This document shows positions 10,201 to 14,385 of a stretch of DNA of 14,385 bases, piece after piece. A program made the position numbers and the translations under genes. Location: contig USFD01000080.1 in assembly GCA_900553885.1 (NCBI GenBank), forward strand, positions 1 through 14,385, read 5' to 3'. Position 1 is the first letter of the stretch, and every line of letters starts with the position of its first letter. This DNA is from an uncultured Ruminococcus sp. GTDB taxonomy: Bacteria > Bacillota > Clostridia > Lachnospirales > Lachnospiraceae. Under the pieces are notes generated by a model. The model did no database searches. It saw only the letters and a program-made list of their open reading frames with translations, and was not told the DNA's origin.

Positions 10201-11253
10201 ACCCTTTGCCGCCACTGTCACCCCAAATGTTTTTGTAACGGAGTTGTCTCCCAGCGTCAGTGTAGCGGTCAGTTCCGCCGTCTGCTCCGCATCCGAGATG
10301 GTCACTTTTCCATCCGCAGCTACAGCGGACTCATTGGTGCTCTCCCAGGTAATAGCCGAACCGTTTGCTCCCTGCGCGGGAAGTGTCAGATCGCCGATCA
10401 CTGAAGAAAGATCGCCCAGGCTGAGGGCCGCCTTGTCTTCCAGAAGCTGATTTCTCTCGGTTCCAAGATCGAACAGTTCCGCTACTTCCGCATCCGTCAG
10501 CGCCCGGTCATAGATCCGCAGATCCCGGAAGGATCCGGCAAACAGCGGATCATTCAGATACTGGGACGTGCCGATATGTGCCTTCAGCCCTGTGCCGAAA
10601 TCGGACACCTTCCTTGCCAGATTTACAGTTCCCAGATCTTCTCCGTCCAGATATCCGGTCAGCGTGTTCGCGCTGCCGTCAATGACAACGGTGTACAGCT
10701 TCCACTGGTTCATAAATCCGGCCGTGGAAACCGTACCGTTAATTCCTGCCTCTGTCGTCCAGGGCTGTCCGGCATTCAGGCTATTTGTAAATACCGCCTT
10801 GTAATGTCCGCTGGGCGAACAGGGATTCAGCAGGAAATAGTTTGCGGGATCTACCTTTGTCCCCTCCGGCGCGCTTCCGAAGAAGAACGCGGCTGTGTTT
10901 GTCTGATTGTTGTGATTGCTGATCCAAAGGGATACGGTCACAGTGTCCTGTCCGTCGAACAACCCTTCGGGCAGGGTCACATAGTTTCCCGTACTCCGGG
11001 CGCCGCCTGCCAGGTTCAGGGCATCCCCGCTGAAATCAACACCGGACGCGCCTTCTGTAATGGACGCATCTTTGTGATTGCCGGACACATCTTTCACATC
11101 TGTCTCCAGCGGATAGTGAGCCAGCAAACCTTCGTCTGCGTCAAACTCACCTGCAGCATGAACCGCCTGCGTACCGTCAGCCGGGACAAGTCCCACGAGC
11201 ATTCCGGCTGTCAGAAGCAGGGCGAGCCATCTGCGTGTTTTGTGCTTTTTCAT
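4297..11253 (-). CDS. Giant cell-wall-anchored protein with two GH43 modules and an internally duplicated architecture
   Basis: 2318 residues. A signal peptide (MKKHKTRRWL, hydrophobic core, cleavage near AVHAA, residue 34) is followed by a six-module unit seen twice: LamG-like (about 38-262; 1008-1230), two atrophied Ig-like domains (265-430; 1232-1400), a short GH43-like segment without catalytic residues (432-580; 1401-1570), Big_4-like Ig (615-680; 1600-1667), and a full GH43 (685-1000; 1672-2035). GH43 module 1 has Asp693 in RADPN, Asp810 in LDMTYF and Glu874 in DEGPF. Module 2 has Asp1679 in RADPH, Asp1823 in FDVSYY and Glu1896 in VEGPY. Both have a WAPE motif and a late metal-site-like His (GPGH; GGGH). 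The C terminus has two Big_3 domains (about 2048-2222), a Pro-rich wall spacer, AVQTGD (V2286), a membrane helix and RKRRM. The likely role is arabinan or arabinoxylan side-chain cleavage at the cell surface; exact activity is unknown. A perfect AGGAGG 7 bases upstream supports the start. Confidence 0.9.
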   Translation of the reverse strand: MKKHKTRRWLALLLTAGMLVGLVPADGTQAVHAAGEFDADEGLLAHYPLETDVKDVSGNHKDASITEGASGVDFSGDALNLAGGARSTGNYVTLPEGLFDGQDTVTVSLWISNHNNQTNTAAFFFGSAPEGTKVDPANYFLLNPCSPSGHYKAVFTNSLNAGQPWTTEAGINGTVSTAGFMNQWKLYTVVIDGSANTLTGYLDGEDLGTVNLARKVSDFGTGLKAHIGTSQYLNDPLFAGSFRDLRIYDRALTDAEVAELFDLGTERNQLLEDKAALSLGDLSSVIGDLTLPAQGANGSAITWESTNESAVAADGKVTISDAEQTAELTATLTLGDNSVTKTFGVTVAAKGDLEKVVKDRVRVPYTVTDSLPTEFEGGITVRWNNKDGLVAEDGTISAPDKSTETTVTALITYGGETFEKDLTVLVMEKGAEYVMSYTRSNVSAALGQSMHLALSSDGETYEALHNNTGVLFAKADLDEWNAGTTRTLSTPYLFRMGDGKIGVIAVRDDGKVLFLTTENLMDFSGESFLDLHAEGAVKNPQCEYNGKEYVITWENQSGAVYQSTTSDFKTISEPVFGGSRTESAVSTDIANAVPCNVIPVTKEEADGLRIKLGTLENTGVEEKTYAFEVNAGETLTGEDTKDAVITAKYNDGTTDDIPITWDFSSVDFYNEGTYTITGQAKLTDYPVLDGRADPNIYKYNGKYYFIATGETQNQSQICIREADTPLGLFSAPDHELLSNTRTPNWAPELHEIGGKLYIFYAKGGAWNQVQSHLMELREGGDPTVRSDWMEAKPVTRKDGSALYDKGITLDMTYFCVGDTHYVSWAQRQITGGNGTSDLWIATIDPEDPYTLTSDPVCILRNLYGWDRVDTTVDEGPFVIQRDGKVYMTFSGAGTGNLYVVGLLTANADDNLLDASSWKETGYPILTSESVPGELGPGHSCFSTDEDGRAIFVYHMRPNGGTRSATVRRVHWAPDGSPVLDMTADQELKEEYRTVTGTVTVNGSMDFDDKDGLIARYKLETDAKDSSGNGYDASVKGDASFSQDALVLPGGAKSNQNYVQLPKGMFDGENELTISMWIKNNNTKINTSAFSINGQEKLGTSPKYYFLLNPSNPDGYYKAVMTDPAAGSTANPWTTEVGVNNSLNNSVVTSDRMNQWMYYTITINENTITGYLNGKLVGSDEINNQTISDFGENLTGYIGASDYPDDTFAGSFRDVRIYGKCMDEAQAGQLYRKALEIQNVKETKSGITLQDGKTVYSDLELIQGTDECKVVWTSSNENAIRTDGTVLFGDKKQTVTLTAVITCGSYSEECSYDIIVPSEDEAQAGVYRTQLVIPRYVSQDLQTEVDGQTITWSCSVEGLVAEDGTVTRPEQDTQATLTANIGDVLVEREVTVMAAGGQIISYVIQGGNLYENTGDLLAADDSRRSDALFLAAKTDGEDTYTELNKGKAVVYVKWSGDQASSPDNQMGSPVLFRKADGTLAAAASGNNNRNGIYVWDTDEDLLFTSERFLVLADEGTKVQNPSIVYDEMAEAYKVFWQDEDGTAYVSLMDNLKNGTVPSETVECRYSKEEVTGTIPDNAVSSQTSVFEASAEEYSALIQKYGTVYNTNVSGVKITAKTGEEINLPETVTASYSDGSTKNLGVIWDEDDLKQLESGEAGTYEIKGTVQQDAYAYPFIEERADPHIFYNEDDGHYYSTGSYYEEGMTEPNCAQSYRKLDIRRAETIEGLKTAEEHYILESKVGDRWGGFFWAPEFHKINGTWYCLVGAHDFGSAGIQANTNWNNANWCSYSILIPYEGTDEQMQAGGMLDAEQWGEPIILQNSPSFDVSYYEDENGQGYYIMPQNAQISIVKAQGGEGVVPQPTGERVVIKSGEWPWEYGVYEGSISASNPEGTDQLVVEGPYLFEYGDKVYISYSAATVDKYYTLGLMMADKGSDLMDPGSWTNIPYPLLSSYDTYEGAIGGAAHAGGGHNSVVVDEYGNLALVYHARPYPDPHTGQSGSGGLFDPCRHTVVKSIHVAADGTLIFNMTAEEELDPRFRTVTAVVQIADDAQTVLDDLVIVSGPDKTTYVQGDELDLTGLKVEAHYSDGTAVELKEGEDGYSVSGYDPQKLGEQSVMVSFGGITKFFQVTVEEKEEPQPDPELTGIVIAGGPEKTEYVQGEDLDLTGLEVHAQYSDGREVVLPEGEDGYTVTGFDPQQTGEQTITISYLGYTVTFTVTVSEKEEPENPNQPEDPNQPGNPDDTQKPGDTQKPGDPQKPSDTQKPSDTQNPSGGTDGGQAQPGQDNSQAAVQTGDHTNVMIPLLLIVLSAACAGTVIYRKRRM
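4300..4398 (-). other. C-terminal sortase-type sorting signal (AVQTGD, membrane helix, RKRRM)
   Basis: Residues 2286-2290 are VQTGD, followed by THNV-like polar residues, a hydrophobic helix of about 20 residues and a basic tail RKRRM at the very end. This is the standard three-part layout of a sortase substrate, although the pentapeptide departs from LPXTG (A-V-Q-T-G). No sortase gene is present in the window, so which enzyme anchors it is unknown. Confidence 0.82.
4453..4542 (-). repeat. Five tandem 18-bp repeats coding the Pro-rich wall spacer (D-T-Q-K-P-G/S)
   Basis: Thirty codons form five imperfect copies of a six-residue unit: DTQKPG, DTQKPG, DPQKPS, DTQKPS, DTQNPS. They lie between the last Big_3 domain and the AVQTGD signal, where sortase substrates usually carry a flexible wall-spanning stretch. 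The in-frame 18-bp unit could expand or contract without breaking the gene. Confidence 0.85.
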
Positions 11254-11260
11254 GTCCTTT

Positions 11261-11266
11261 CCTCCT
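11261..11266 (-). promoter_or_regulatory. Strong Shine-Dalgarno AGGAGG for the giant GH43 protein
   Basis: The minus strand reads AGGAGG, then seven bases (AAAGGAC), then ATG. It is a perfect match to the anti-SD core at good spacing and fixes the start directly before the signal peptide. Confidence 0.9.
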
Positions 11267-11319
11267 CATTTTCTGCACAAATACTGTGTCTTCTGATTTT
11301 GTTTTTTCTCTCTCCTTTC

Positions 11320-11350
11320 CAAAAATTTTCTTTTCTGTCGGAAATTTTTG
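11320..11350. repeat. AT-rich inverted repeat in the leader of the GH43 operon
   Basis: Arms 11320-11330 (CAAAAATTTTC) and 11340-11350 (GGAAATTTTTG) are inverted copies with one wobble pair, around a 9-base loop. On the minus strand the structure is followed by purines, not a T run, so it is not a terminator for the operon. It sits about 70-100 bases upstream of the ATG and just downstream of the proposed promoter, a position suited to a repressor operator or a leader hairpin. It does not match a catabolite (cre) consensus. Confidence 0.5.
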
Positions 11351-11364
11351 TATAATTTCCCACT

Positions 11365-11394
11365 ATTATTATTCTATCATTTTATTTTTGTGAA
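11365..11394 (-). promoter_or_regulatory. Putative sigma-A promoter of the GH43 operon
   Basis: The minus strand has TTCACA (11389-11394, 5 of 6 to TTGACA), an 18-base spacer, then AATAAT (11365-11370, 5 of 6 to TATAAT). The surrounding DNA is very AT-rich, so chance matches are likely. If right, the transcript would start near 11358 and have a leader of about 105 bases. I saw no convincing recJ terminator in the same 204-bp gap, so read-through from recJ is possible. Confidence 0.35.
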
Positions 11395-11457
11395 GAAAAT
11401 GTGATTTTCTCTGCTCTTTTTTCAATTTTTTCGCATAAATTGCCGAGAGCAAAAGGA

Positions 11458-13170
11458 CTACTGATAATTTACGATAGTGAGCTGCAGAGTTTTTCTCCCC
11501 ATATATTCGTTTACCGTTGGATAATATGTAAAGGACATAACCGGCTTTTTCTCCATCTGTGCAAAACAGGCTTCCACATCCCCGAAATAAACAGCCTCCA
11601 TCTGATTTCCTGACGGATCCTCAAGCCGGCATTTTAAAACATTTCTGTTTTTCCCGAAAATCGCCGGGCGGATTACCCGAAGATTTTTCTCCGCAAACAG
11701 CGGTCTGGGATTCCCCTTTCCGAATGGCTCCAGAAGTTCCAGTTCATGAATCAGGCCTTCTGTAATATAAGGAAACGGAAGCTGCATATCTATGGATACT
11801 TTCATCTGCAGATCTTCATCGCTTAAATCGGCCAGTTCATTGATGGTTTCACGGAACCGCTGCACATTTTCCTCTTTCAGAGAAAGACCGGCAGCCAGTT
11901 TATGACCTCCGAACTTGGTAAACAGCGCCCTGCATCTGCACATCTGGGCAAACATATCATAGGTTTCTATGGAACGCCCGGAACCCTTGACTCCTTCTTC
12001 CGACCTGGTCAGGACAAAGACCGGACGGTAATATTTTTCCTTCAGCCTCCCTGCAATAATTCCGGCGATACTCTCGTGGCAGTCTGGCAGATACACGACC
12101 AGGACCTTATCCTCCTTCAGATCCGTAGTCTCAATCAGGCGCACCGCTTCTTCCACCCCTTTTTCCGTCATTTCCTTGCGGCTGTCGTTGAGCGCTTTCA
12201 GATCTTCCGCCAGCATAACCGCGTCCCGCCTTGTTCTTGCATTCAGAAGTTCCAGCGCCCGTTTTGCCGTATCCAGTCTGCCGCTGGCGTTGATGCAGGG
12301 GCCGATTACAAATCCGATGTGGTAGGCATTCAGCCGTTCCACATTTATCCCCGTGCACTCAATAAGAGCTTTCAGCCCCGGATTCCGGGTACATTTCAGC
12401 ATTTCCAGCCCCTGTTTGACAAAAATGCGGTTTTCTCCGGTCAGATCCATTACATCTCCAACCGTGGCGATGGCCACATTCTCCATCAGATAATCCACAT
12501 CTTCCGGATCCTTCTGCATCACGTTATACAGCGCCTCGATCAGCTTATAGGCTACTGCCGCTCCGCACAGACCCTTAAAAGGATATCCGCAGTCCGGCTG
12601 ATGGGGATCCACAACCGCATCGGCAGGAGGCAGGATATATTCCTTCTCTCCCGCCATTTCAATGTAAGGCACCTCATGATGATCTGTAACAATGACTGTC
12701 AGTCCGTTCTGCTTTCCGTAAGCGATCTCATCCGCTGCGGCAATCCCGTTATCACAGGTCACAATTGTATCAATCCCCTCTTCAATGGCCCGGTCAATAA
12801 GCATTTTATTCAGCCCGTACCCGTCTCTGATGCGGTCCGGTATATCTGTATCTACCTCAGCGCCCAGACCGGACAGCCCTTCCTGCAGAATATAGGTGGC
12901 GTTCACACCATCAATATCATAATCGCCAATCACACGGATTCTTTTTTCTTCCCTGATTTTCTCGGCAAGAATATCTACCGCGCGGTCCATATCTTTCATA
13001 AGCATCCCGTCATAAAGATCAGCGATTGTCCCGTTGAGATAAAAATCAATCTCTTCATCCCCGGTAATATCTCTGTTCCGGATCAGGCGCGCCGTAATCG
13101 GTGAAATATGATATTTCTCCGCAATTCTGTTAAAATCCGCTTTCTTCATGGCAATAAACCATCTTTCCAT
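11458..13170 (-). CDS. recJ: Single-stranded-DNA-specific 5'-3' exonuclease RecJ (DHH family)
   Basis: 570 residues, about the usual length for RecJ. The family removes nucleotides 5' to 3' from single-stranded DNA in the cytoplasm, in recombination, mismatch and base-excision repair, using two metal ions. The DHH domain shows DYDIDG (83-88), CDNG (139-142) and DHH (163-165). The linker region has GPCINASGR (290-298). The DHHA1 part shows CHESIAG (364-370), GSGRS (396-400) and GGHKLAAG (421-428). The C-terminal stretch after about 450 fits the RecJ OB-fold, ending TLQLTIVNYQ. The ATG at 13170 is chosen because GGGAGG precedes it at good distance; the internal Met8 has no such site. It has its own promoter and is bounded by surface-protein genes with no shared function. 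Some clostridia carry more than one RecJ-like protein, so this could be a paralogue. Confidence 0.92.
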   Translation of the reverse strand: MERWFIAMKKADFNRIAEKYHISPITARLIRNRDITGDEEIDFYLNGTIADLYDGMLMKDMDRAVDILAEKIREEKRIRVIGDYDIDGVNATYILQEGLSGLGAEVDTDIPDRIRDGYGLNKMLIDRAIEEGIDTIVTCDNGIAAADEIAYGKQNGLTVIVTDHHEVPYIEMAGEKEYILPPADAVVDPHQPDCGYPFKGLCGAAVAYKLIEALYNVMQKDPEDVDYLMENVAIATVGDVMDLTGENRIFVKQGLEMLKCTRNPGLKALIECTGINVERLNAYHIGFVIGPCINASGRLDTAKRALELLNARTRRDAVMLAEDLKALNDSRKEMTEKGVEEAVRLIETTDLKEDKVLVVYLPDCHESIAGIIAGRLKEKYYRPVFVLTRSEEGVKGSGRSIETYDMFAQMCRCRALFTKFGGHKLAAGLSLKEENVQRFRETINELADLSDEDLQMKVSIDMQLPFPYITEGLIHELELLEPFGKGNPRPLFAEKNLRVIRPAIFGKNRNVLKCRLEDPSGNQMEAVYFGDVEACFAQMEKKPVMSFTYYPTVNEYMGRKTLQLTIVNYQ

Positions 13171-13179
13171 GTCGTCGTA

Positions 13180-13185
13180 CCTCCC
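13180..13185 (-). promoter_or_regulatory. Shine-Dalgarno GGGAGG of recJ
   Basis: The minus strand reads GGGAGG followed by nine bases and the ATG at 13170. It decides between this start and the in-frame ATG seven codons downstream, which lacks a comparable site. Confidence 0.75.
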
Positions 13186-13191
13186 AAGATT

Positions 13192-13207
13192 CCTGAAGTA
13201 TTTCAGG
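13192..13207 (-). other. Small hairpin just upstream of the recJ ribosome binding site
   Basis: CCTGAA and TTCAGG form a perfect 6-bp stem around a 4-base loop (ATAC on the minus strand). It ends six bases before the SD in the recJ leader and has no T run, so it is not a terminator. It might affect translation or mRNA stability; no function is shown. Confidence 0.4.
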
Positions 13208-13223
13208 GGCCCGGATACTTATT

Positions 13224-13282
13224 CTCCCCTGCCAAACACTTTTCTGTACAATAAAATAATTATAGCAACCCTCCCTGCCAAA
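13224..13282 (-). repeat. Two near-identical 12-13-bp direct repeats around the recJ promoter -10
   Basis: On the minus strand TTTGGCAGGGAG (13271-13282) recurs as TTTGGCAGGGGAG (13224-13236), differing by one inserted G. The first copy fills most of the -35/-10 spacer, and the second lies just downstream of the expected transcription start. Direct repeats so placed could be binding sites for a regulator, or a local duplication. Confidence 0.5.
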
Positions 13283-13287
13283 TACAA
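13259..13287 (-). promoter_or_regulatory. Extended -10 sigma-A promoter of recJ
   Basis: The minus strand has TGC directly before TATAAT (13259-13264), a perfect extended -10. A weak -35, TTGTAT (13282-13287), lies 17 bases upstream. The transcript would begin near 13251, giving a leader of about 80 bases. Confidence 0.75.
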
Positions 13288-13299
13288 CAAACACAGAAA

Positions 13300-13320
13300 A
13301 GCGCCCTATAAAGGAGCGCT
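13300..13320 (-). terminator. Second, weaker rho-independent terminator upstream of the recJ promoter
   Basis: On the minus strand AGCGC-T-CC pairs with GGGCGCT around a TTTATA loop, with one bulged base, and is followed by TTTTCTGTGTTTG. It lies between the strong terminator at 13376-13416 and the recJ promoter, so it may act as a backup that insulates recJ from the upstream surface-protein gene. Confidence 0.5.
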
Positions 13321-13326
13321 CTGAAT

Positions 13327-13353
13327 CCGGCTGCCGTCTCATTCAGCCGGCAG
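13327..13353. other. GC-rich hairpin with two alternative pairings
   Basis: CCGGCTG (13327-13333) can pair with CAGCCGG (13344-13350). Alternatively CTGCCG (13331-13336) can pair with CGGCAG (13348-13353). There is no T run on either side. It lies between two terminator-like hairpins after the surface-protein gene and shares CTGCCG/CGGCAG arms with the larger one. Confidence 0.5.
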
Positions 13354-13375
13354 TCCCCGAAAGTTTCCGGTAATA

Positions 13376-13416
13376 TAAAAATATCTGCCGGGGCTGGAAA
13401 AAGTCCCGGCAGATAT
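13376..13416 (-). terminator. Strong rho-independent terminator of the right-edge surface-protein gene
   Basis: A perfect 12-bp stem is formed by 13381-13392 and 13405-13416 (ATATCTGCCGGG and its complement), extendable by two pairs. On the minus strand it is followed directly by TTTTTATATTA. It starts 29 bases after the stop codon at 13445. Confidence 0.88.
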
Positions 13417-13444
13417 CATAACTTACAGGATATCTGTTTTTCTA

Positions 13445-14385
13445 TTATTTTGATACTCTTCTTCTTGCTGCCGCAGCCAGAACAATAGCTGCTCCGATTC
13501 CGGCAATCGGAAGAATTACATTTGTTGTGTCTCCTGTCTGTACCGCTTTCTGAATCTCATCATCAGAATTGTCCTGTCCGCTTCCGCCCGGATTCTTTGT
13601 ATCGTTCGAATCTGCAGGCTGCTGCGGATCTGCCGGATCCGTGGGCTGCTGCGGATTTTCCGGATCTGTGGGCTGCTGCGGCTCGTCTTTTGCTTTCACA
13701 TTAACTGTAAATGTGACTGAGTCGCCGTTATAGGATATTGTAATCGTCTGCTCACCGGTCTTCTGCGCATCATAGCCGCTTACTGTATAGCCATTCTCGC
13801 CTTCCTGCAGCTTAATGACTGAAGTATCACTGTAATGCGCTTCTACAATAATTCCGGTCAGGTCAAGTTCCTCTCCCTGGACATATTCTGTCTTGTCCGG
13901 CAGATTTGCTATCGTAATACCGGTAAACTCAATTCCCGGTTTCTCTTTCTCTGCTACAGTAACTGTAAATGTCACTGACTGTCCTCCGAAAGATACGGTA
14001 ACTGTCTGATCGCCGGTCTTCTGCGCATCGTAGCCGCTTACTTTAATGCCGTCGTCTTCCGCCTGAATCTGAACCGTATATCCGTTCTCATACAGAGCAT
14101 TCAGAACAAGTCCTGACAGATCCAGTTCCTCGCCCTGCACATACTCAAGCTTTGCAGGTTTTGATTCAAGGGTAAGTTCTGTGACATTTCCTTCCGGTTC
14201 TGTCGGTTCCGCTGCCGCTGTAACATTTACCTGTGCGGTTACTTCGATCGCTCTTGAGCTGTACAGCACTTTGTCTTCCGCGTCATACGCAGTTGATCCG
14301 TCTTTTCCAACCCATGCGTCTTTGTTTGCGCTGATAGACTGAACCACGCCGGTCACCTCATATGTATCCGGCGTACTGAGATCAA
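13445..14385 (-). CDS. C-terminal part of a wall-anchored surface protein with Big_3 repeats; 5' end outside window
   Basis: The frame is open to the right edge, giving 312 residues before the TAA. The first visible residues (DLSTPDTYEVTGVV) look like the end of a Big_4 Ig-like domain, so a larger protein continues outside. Two Big_3-type Ig domains follow (about 13960-14185 and 13695-13926), each with a YVQGEELDL motif and ending in TFTV-type strands. Then come a Pro/Gln-rich spacer, KAVQTGD, a membrane helix (ILPIAGIGAAIVLAAAA) and a basic tail RRRVSK. The tail matches that of the GH43 giant in layout and wording, so both are likely handled by the same sortase. The enzymatic part is not visible; a glycosidase is plausible from context but not shown. 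A GTG at 14356 lies inside the gene and is not taken as the start. A strong terminator follows. Confidence 0.88.
   Translation of the reverse strand, partial: DLSTPDTYEVTGVVQSISANKDAWVGKDGSTAYDAEDKVLYSSRAIEVTAQVNVTAAAEPTEPEGNVTELTLESKPAKLEYVQGEELDLSGLVLNALYENGYTVQIQAEDDGIKVSGYDAQKTGDQTVTVSFGGQSVTFTVTVAEKEKPGIEFTGITIANLPDKTEYVQGEELDLTGIIVEAHYSDTSVIKLQEGENGYTVSGYDAQKTGEQTITISYNGDSVTFTVNVKAKDEPQQPTDPENPQQPTDPADPQQPADSNDTKNPGGSGQDNSDDEIQKAVQTGDTTNVILPIAGIGAAIVLAAAARRRVSK
13448..13543 (-). other. C-terminal sortase-type sorting signal (AVQTGD, membrane helix, RRRVSK)
   Basis: VQTGD is coded at 13529-13543, followed by TTNV, a hydrophobic segment rich in Ile and Ala, and the basic tail RRRVSK. It shares the pattern AVQTGDxTNVxxP with the signal at the end of the GH43 giant at 4300-4398. 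Confidence 0.82.
13614..13694 (-). repeat. Three tandem 27-bp repeats coding the Pro/Gln-rich wall spacer
   Basis: The block GTGGGCTGCTGCGG recurs at 13641 and 13668, with a close copy at 13614, so the period is 27 bp. The coded units are QQPTDPENP, QQPTDPADP and QQPADSNDT. The repeat is in frame and lies just before the sorting signal; its sequence differs from the 18-bp repeat spacer of the GH43 giant. Confidence 0.8.

Noticed and set aside
11349..11357. TATAAT on the plus strand
   Set aside because: There is no -35 at a suitable distance and no plus-strand gene downstream; it is a chance match in AT-rich DNA.
11400..11457. recJ terminator in the gap after its stop codon
   Set aside because: I found only weak AT-rich pairings (CAATTT/AAATTG; GAAAAT/ATTTTC; TGCTCT/AGAGCA with a long loop) without the GC stem and T run expected, so no terminator is called.
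11902..13104. 400-codon open frame on the plus strand opposite recJ
   Set aside because: It is fully antisense to a clear recJ with all motifs intact. The translation shows no recognisable domain and no suitable ribosome binding site was seen.
13130..13342. 70-codon minus-strand frame overlapping the start of recJ
   Set aside because: It spans the recJ promoter, leader and first codons in another frame, starts within the hairpin region, and has no protein-like pattern.
13411..13445. Possible plus-strand terminator: AGATATC and GATATCT arms followed by GTTTTTCTATTATTTT
   Set aside because: The stem is short and AT-rich and there is no plus-strand gene to end here. The T run overlaps the stop region of the minus-strand gene.
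1..14385. CRISPR arrays, tRNA or rRNA genes, insertion sequences, phage or plasmid functions, toxin or defence genes
   Set aside because: None seen. The only repeats are coding repeats in protein spacers, paralogous domains and short repeats in the two intergenic gaps.

Overview
The window looks like a gut-type Firmicutes chromosome, most likely a Lachnospiraceae (Clostridia). The reasons are moderate GC, strong AGGAGG-type ribosome binding sites, a RecJ of the clostridial type, and very large secreted multi-domain glycosidases with Big_3, Big_4 and 'atrophied' Ig modules plus a C-terminal xVQTGD sorting signal. This lineage call is inference from style and families; no search was run. All four genes lie on the minus strand, so the window reads right to left.

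Layout in the direction of transcription. (1) 14385-13445 is the 3' end of a wall-anchored surface protein: the tail of an Ig-like domain, two Big_3 domains, a Pro-rich spacer and a sorting signal. It is followed by a strong rho-independent terminator (about 13376-13416) and two further hairpins. (2) A good extended -10 promoter (13259-13287) precedes recJ (13170-11458), a complete 570-residue DHH-family single-strand exonuclease. (3) After a 204-bp AT-rich gap holding a putative promoter and an inverted repeat comes a 2318-residue exported, wall-anchored protein (11253-4297) with two GH43 catalytic modules. (4) Only 8 bp later starts a second exported giant (4288 to beyond position 1) with two more GH43 modules. 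Its 3' end is outside the window.

The two giant genes are evidently one operon. Together they carry four GH43 five-bladed-propeller modules, each with the expected catalytic Asp, Asp and Glu. They also carry four LamG-like (concanavalin-A-like) modules and many Ig-like spacers. This is consistent with cell-surface breakdown of arabinose- and/or xylose-containing plant polysaccharide (arabinan, arabinoxylan, arabinogalactan side chains); exact linkage specificity cannot be read from sequence. recJ is a housekeeping gene placed between surface-protein genes and has no obvious functional link to them.

The most notable points are the internal duplication of a six-module unit in the 2318-residue protein, including two short GH43-like segments that have lost the catalytic base, and the shared Big_3 and AVQTGD anchoring module in two separate proteins. 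I see no phage, IS, CRISPR, tRNA or rRNA, and no clear new biological system.
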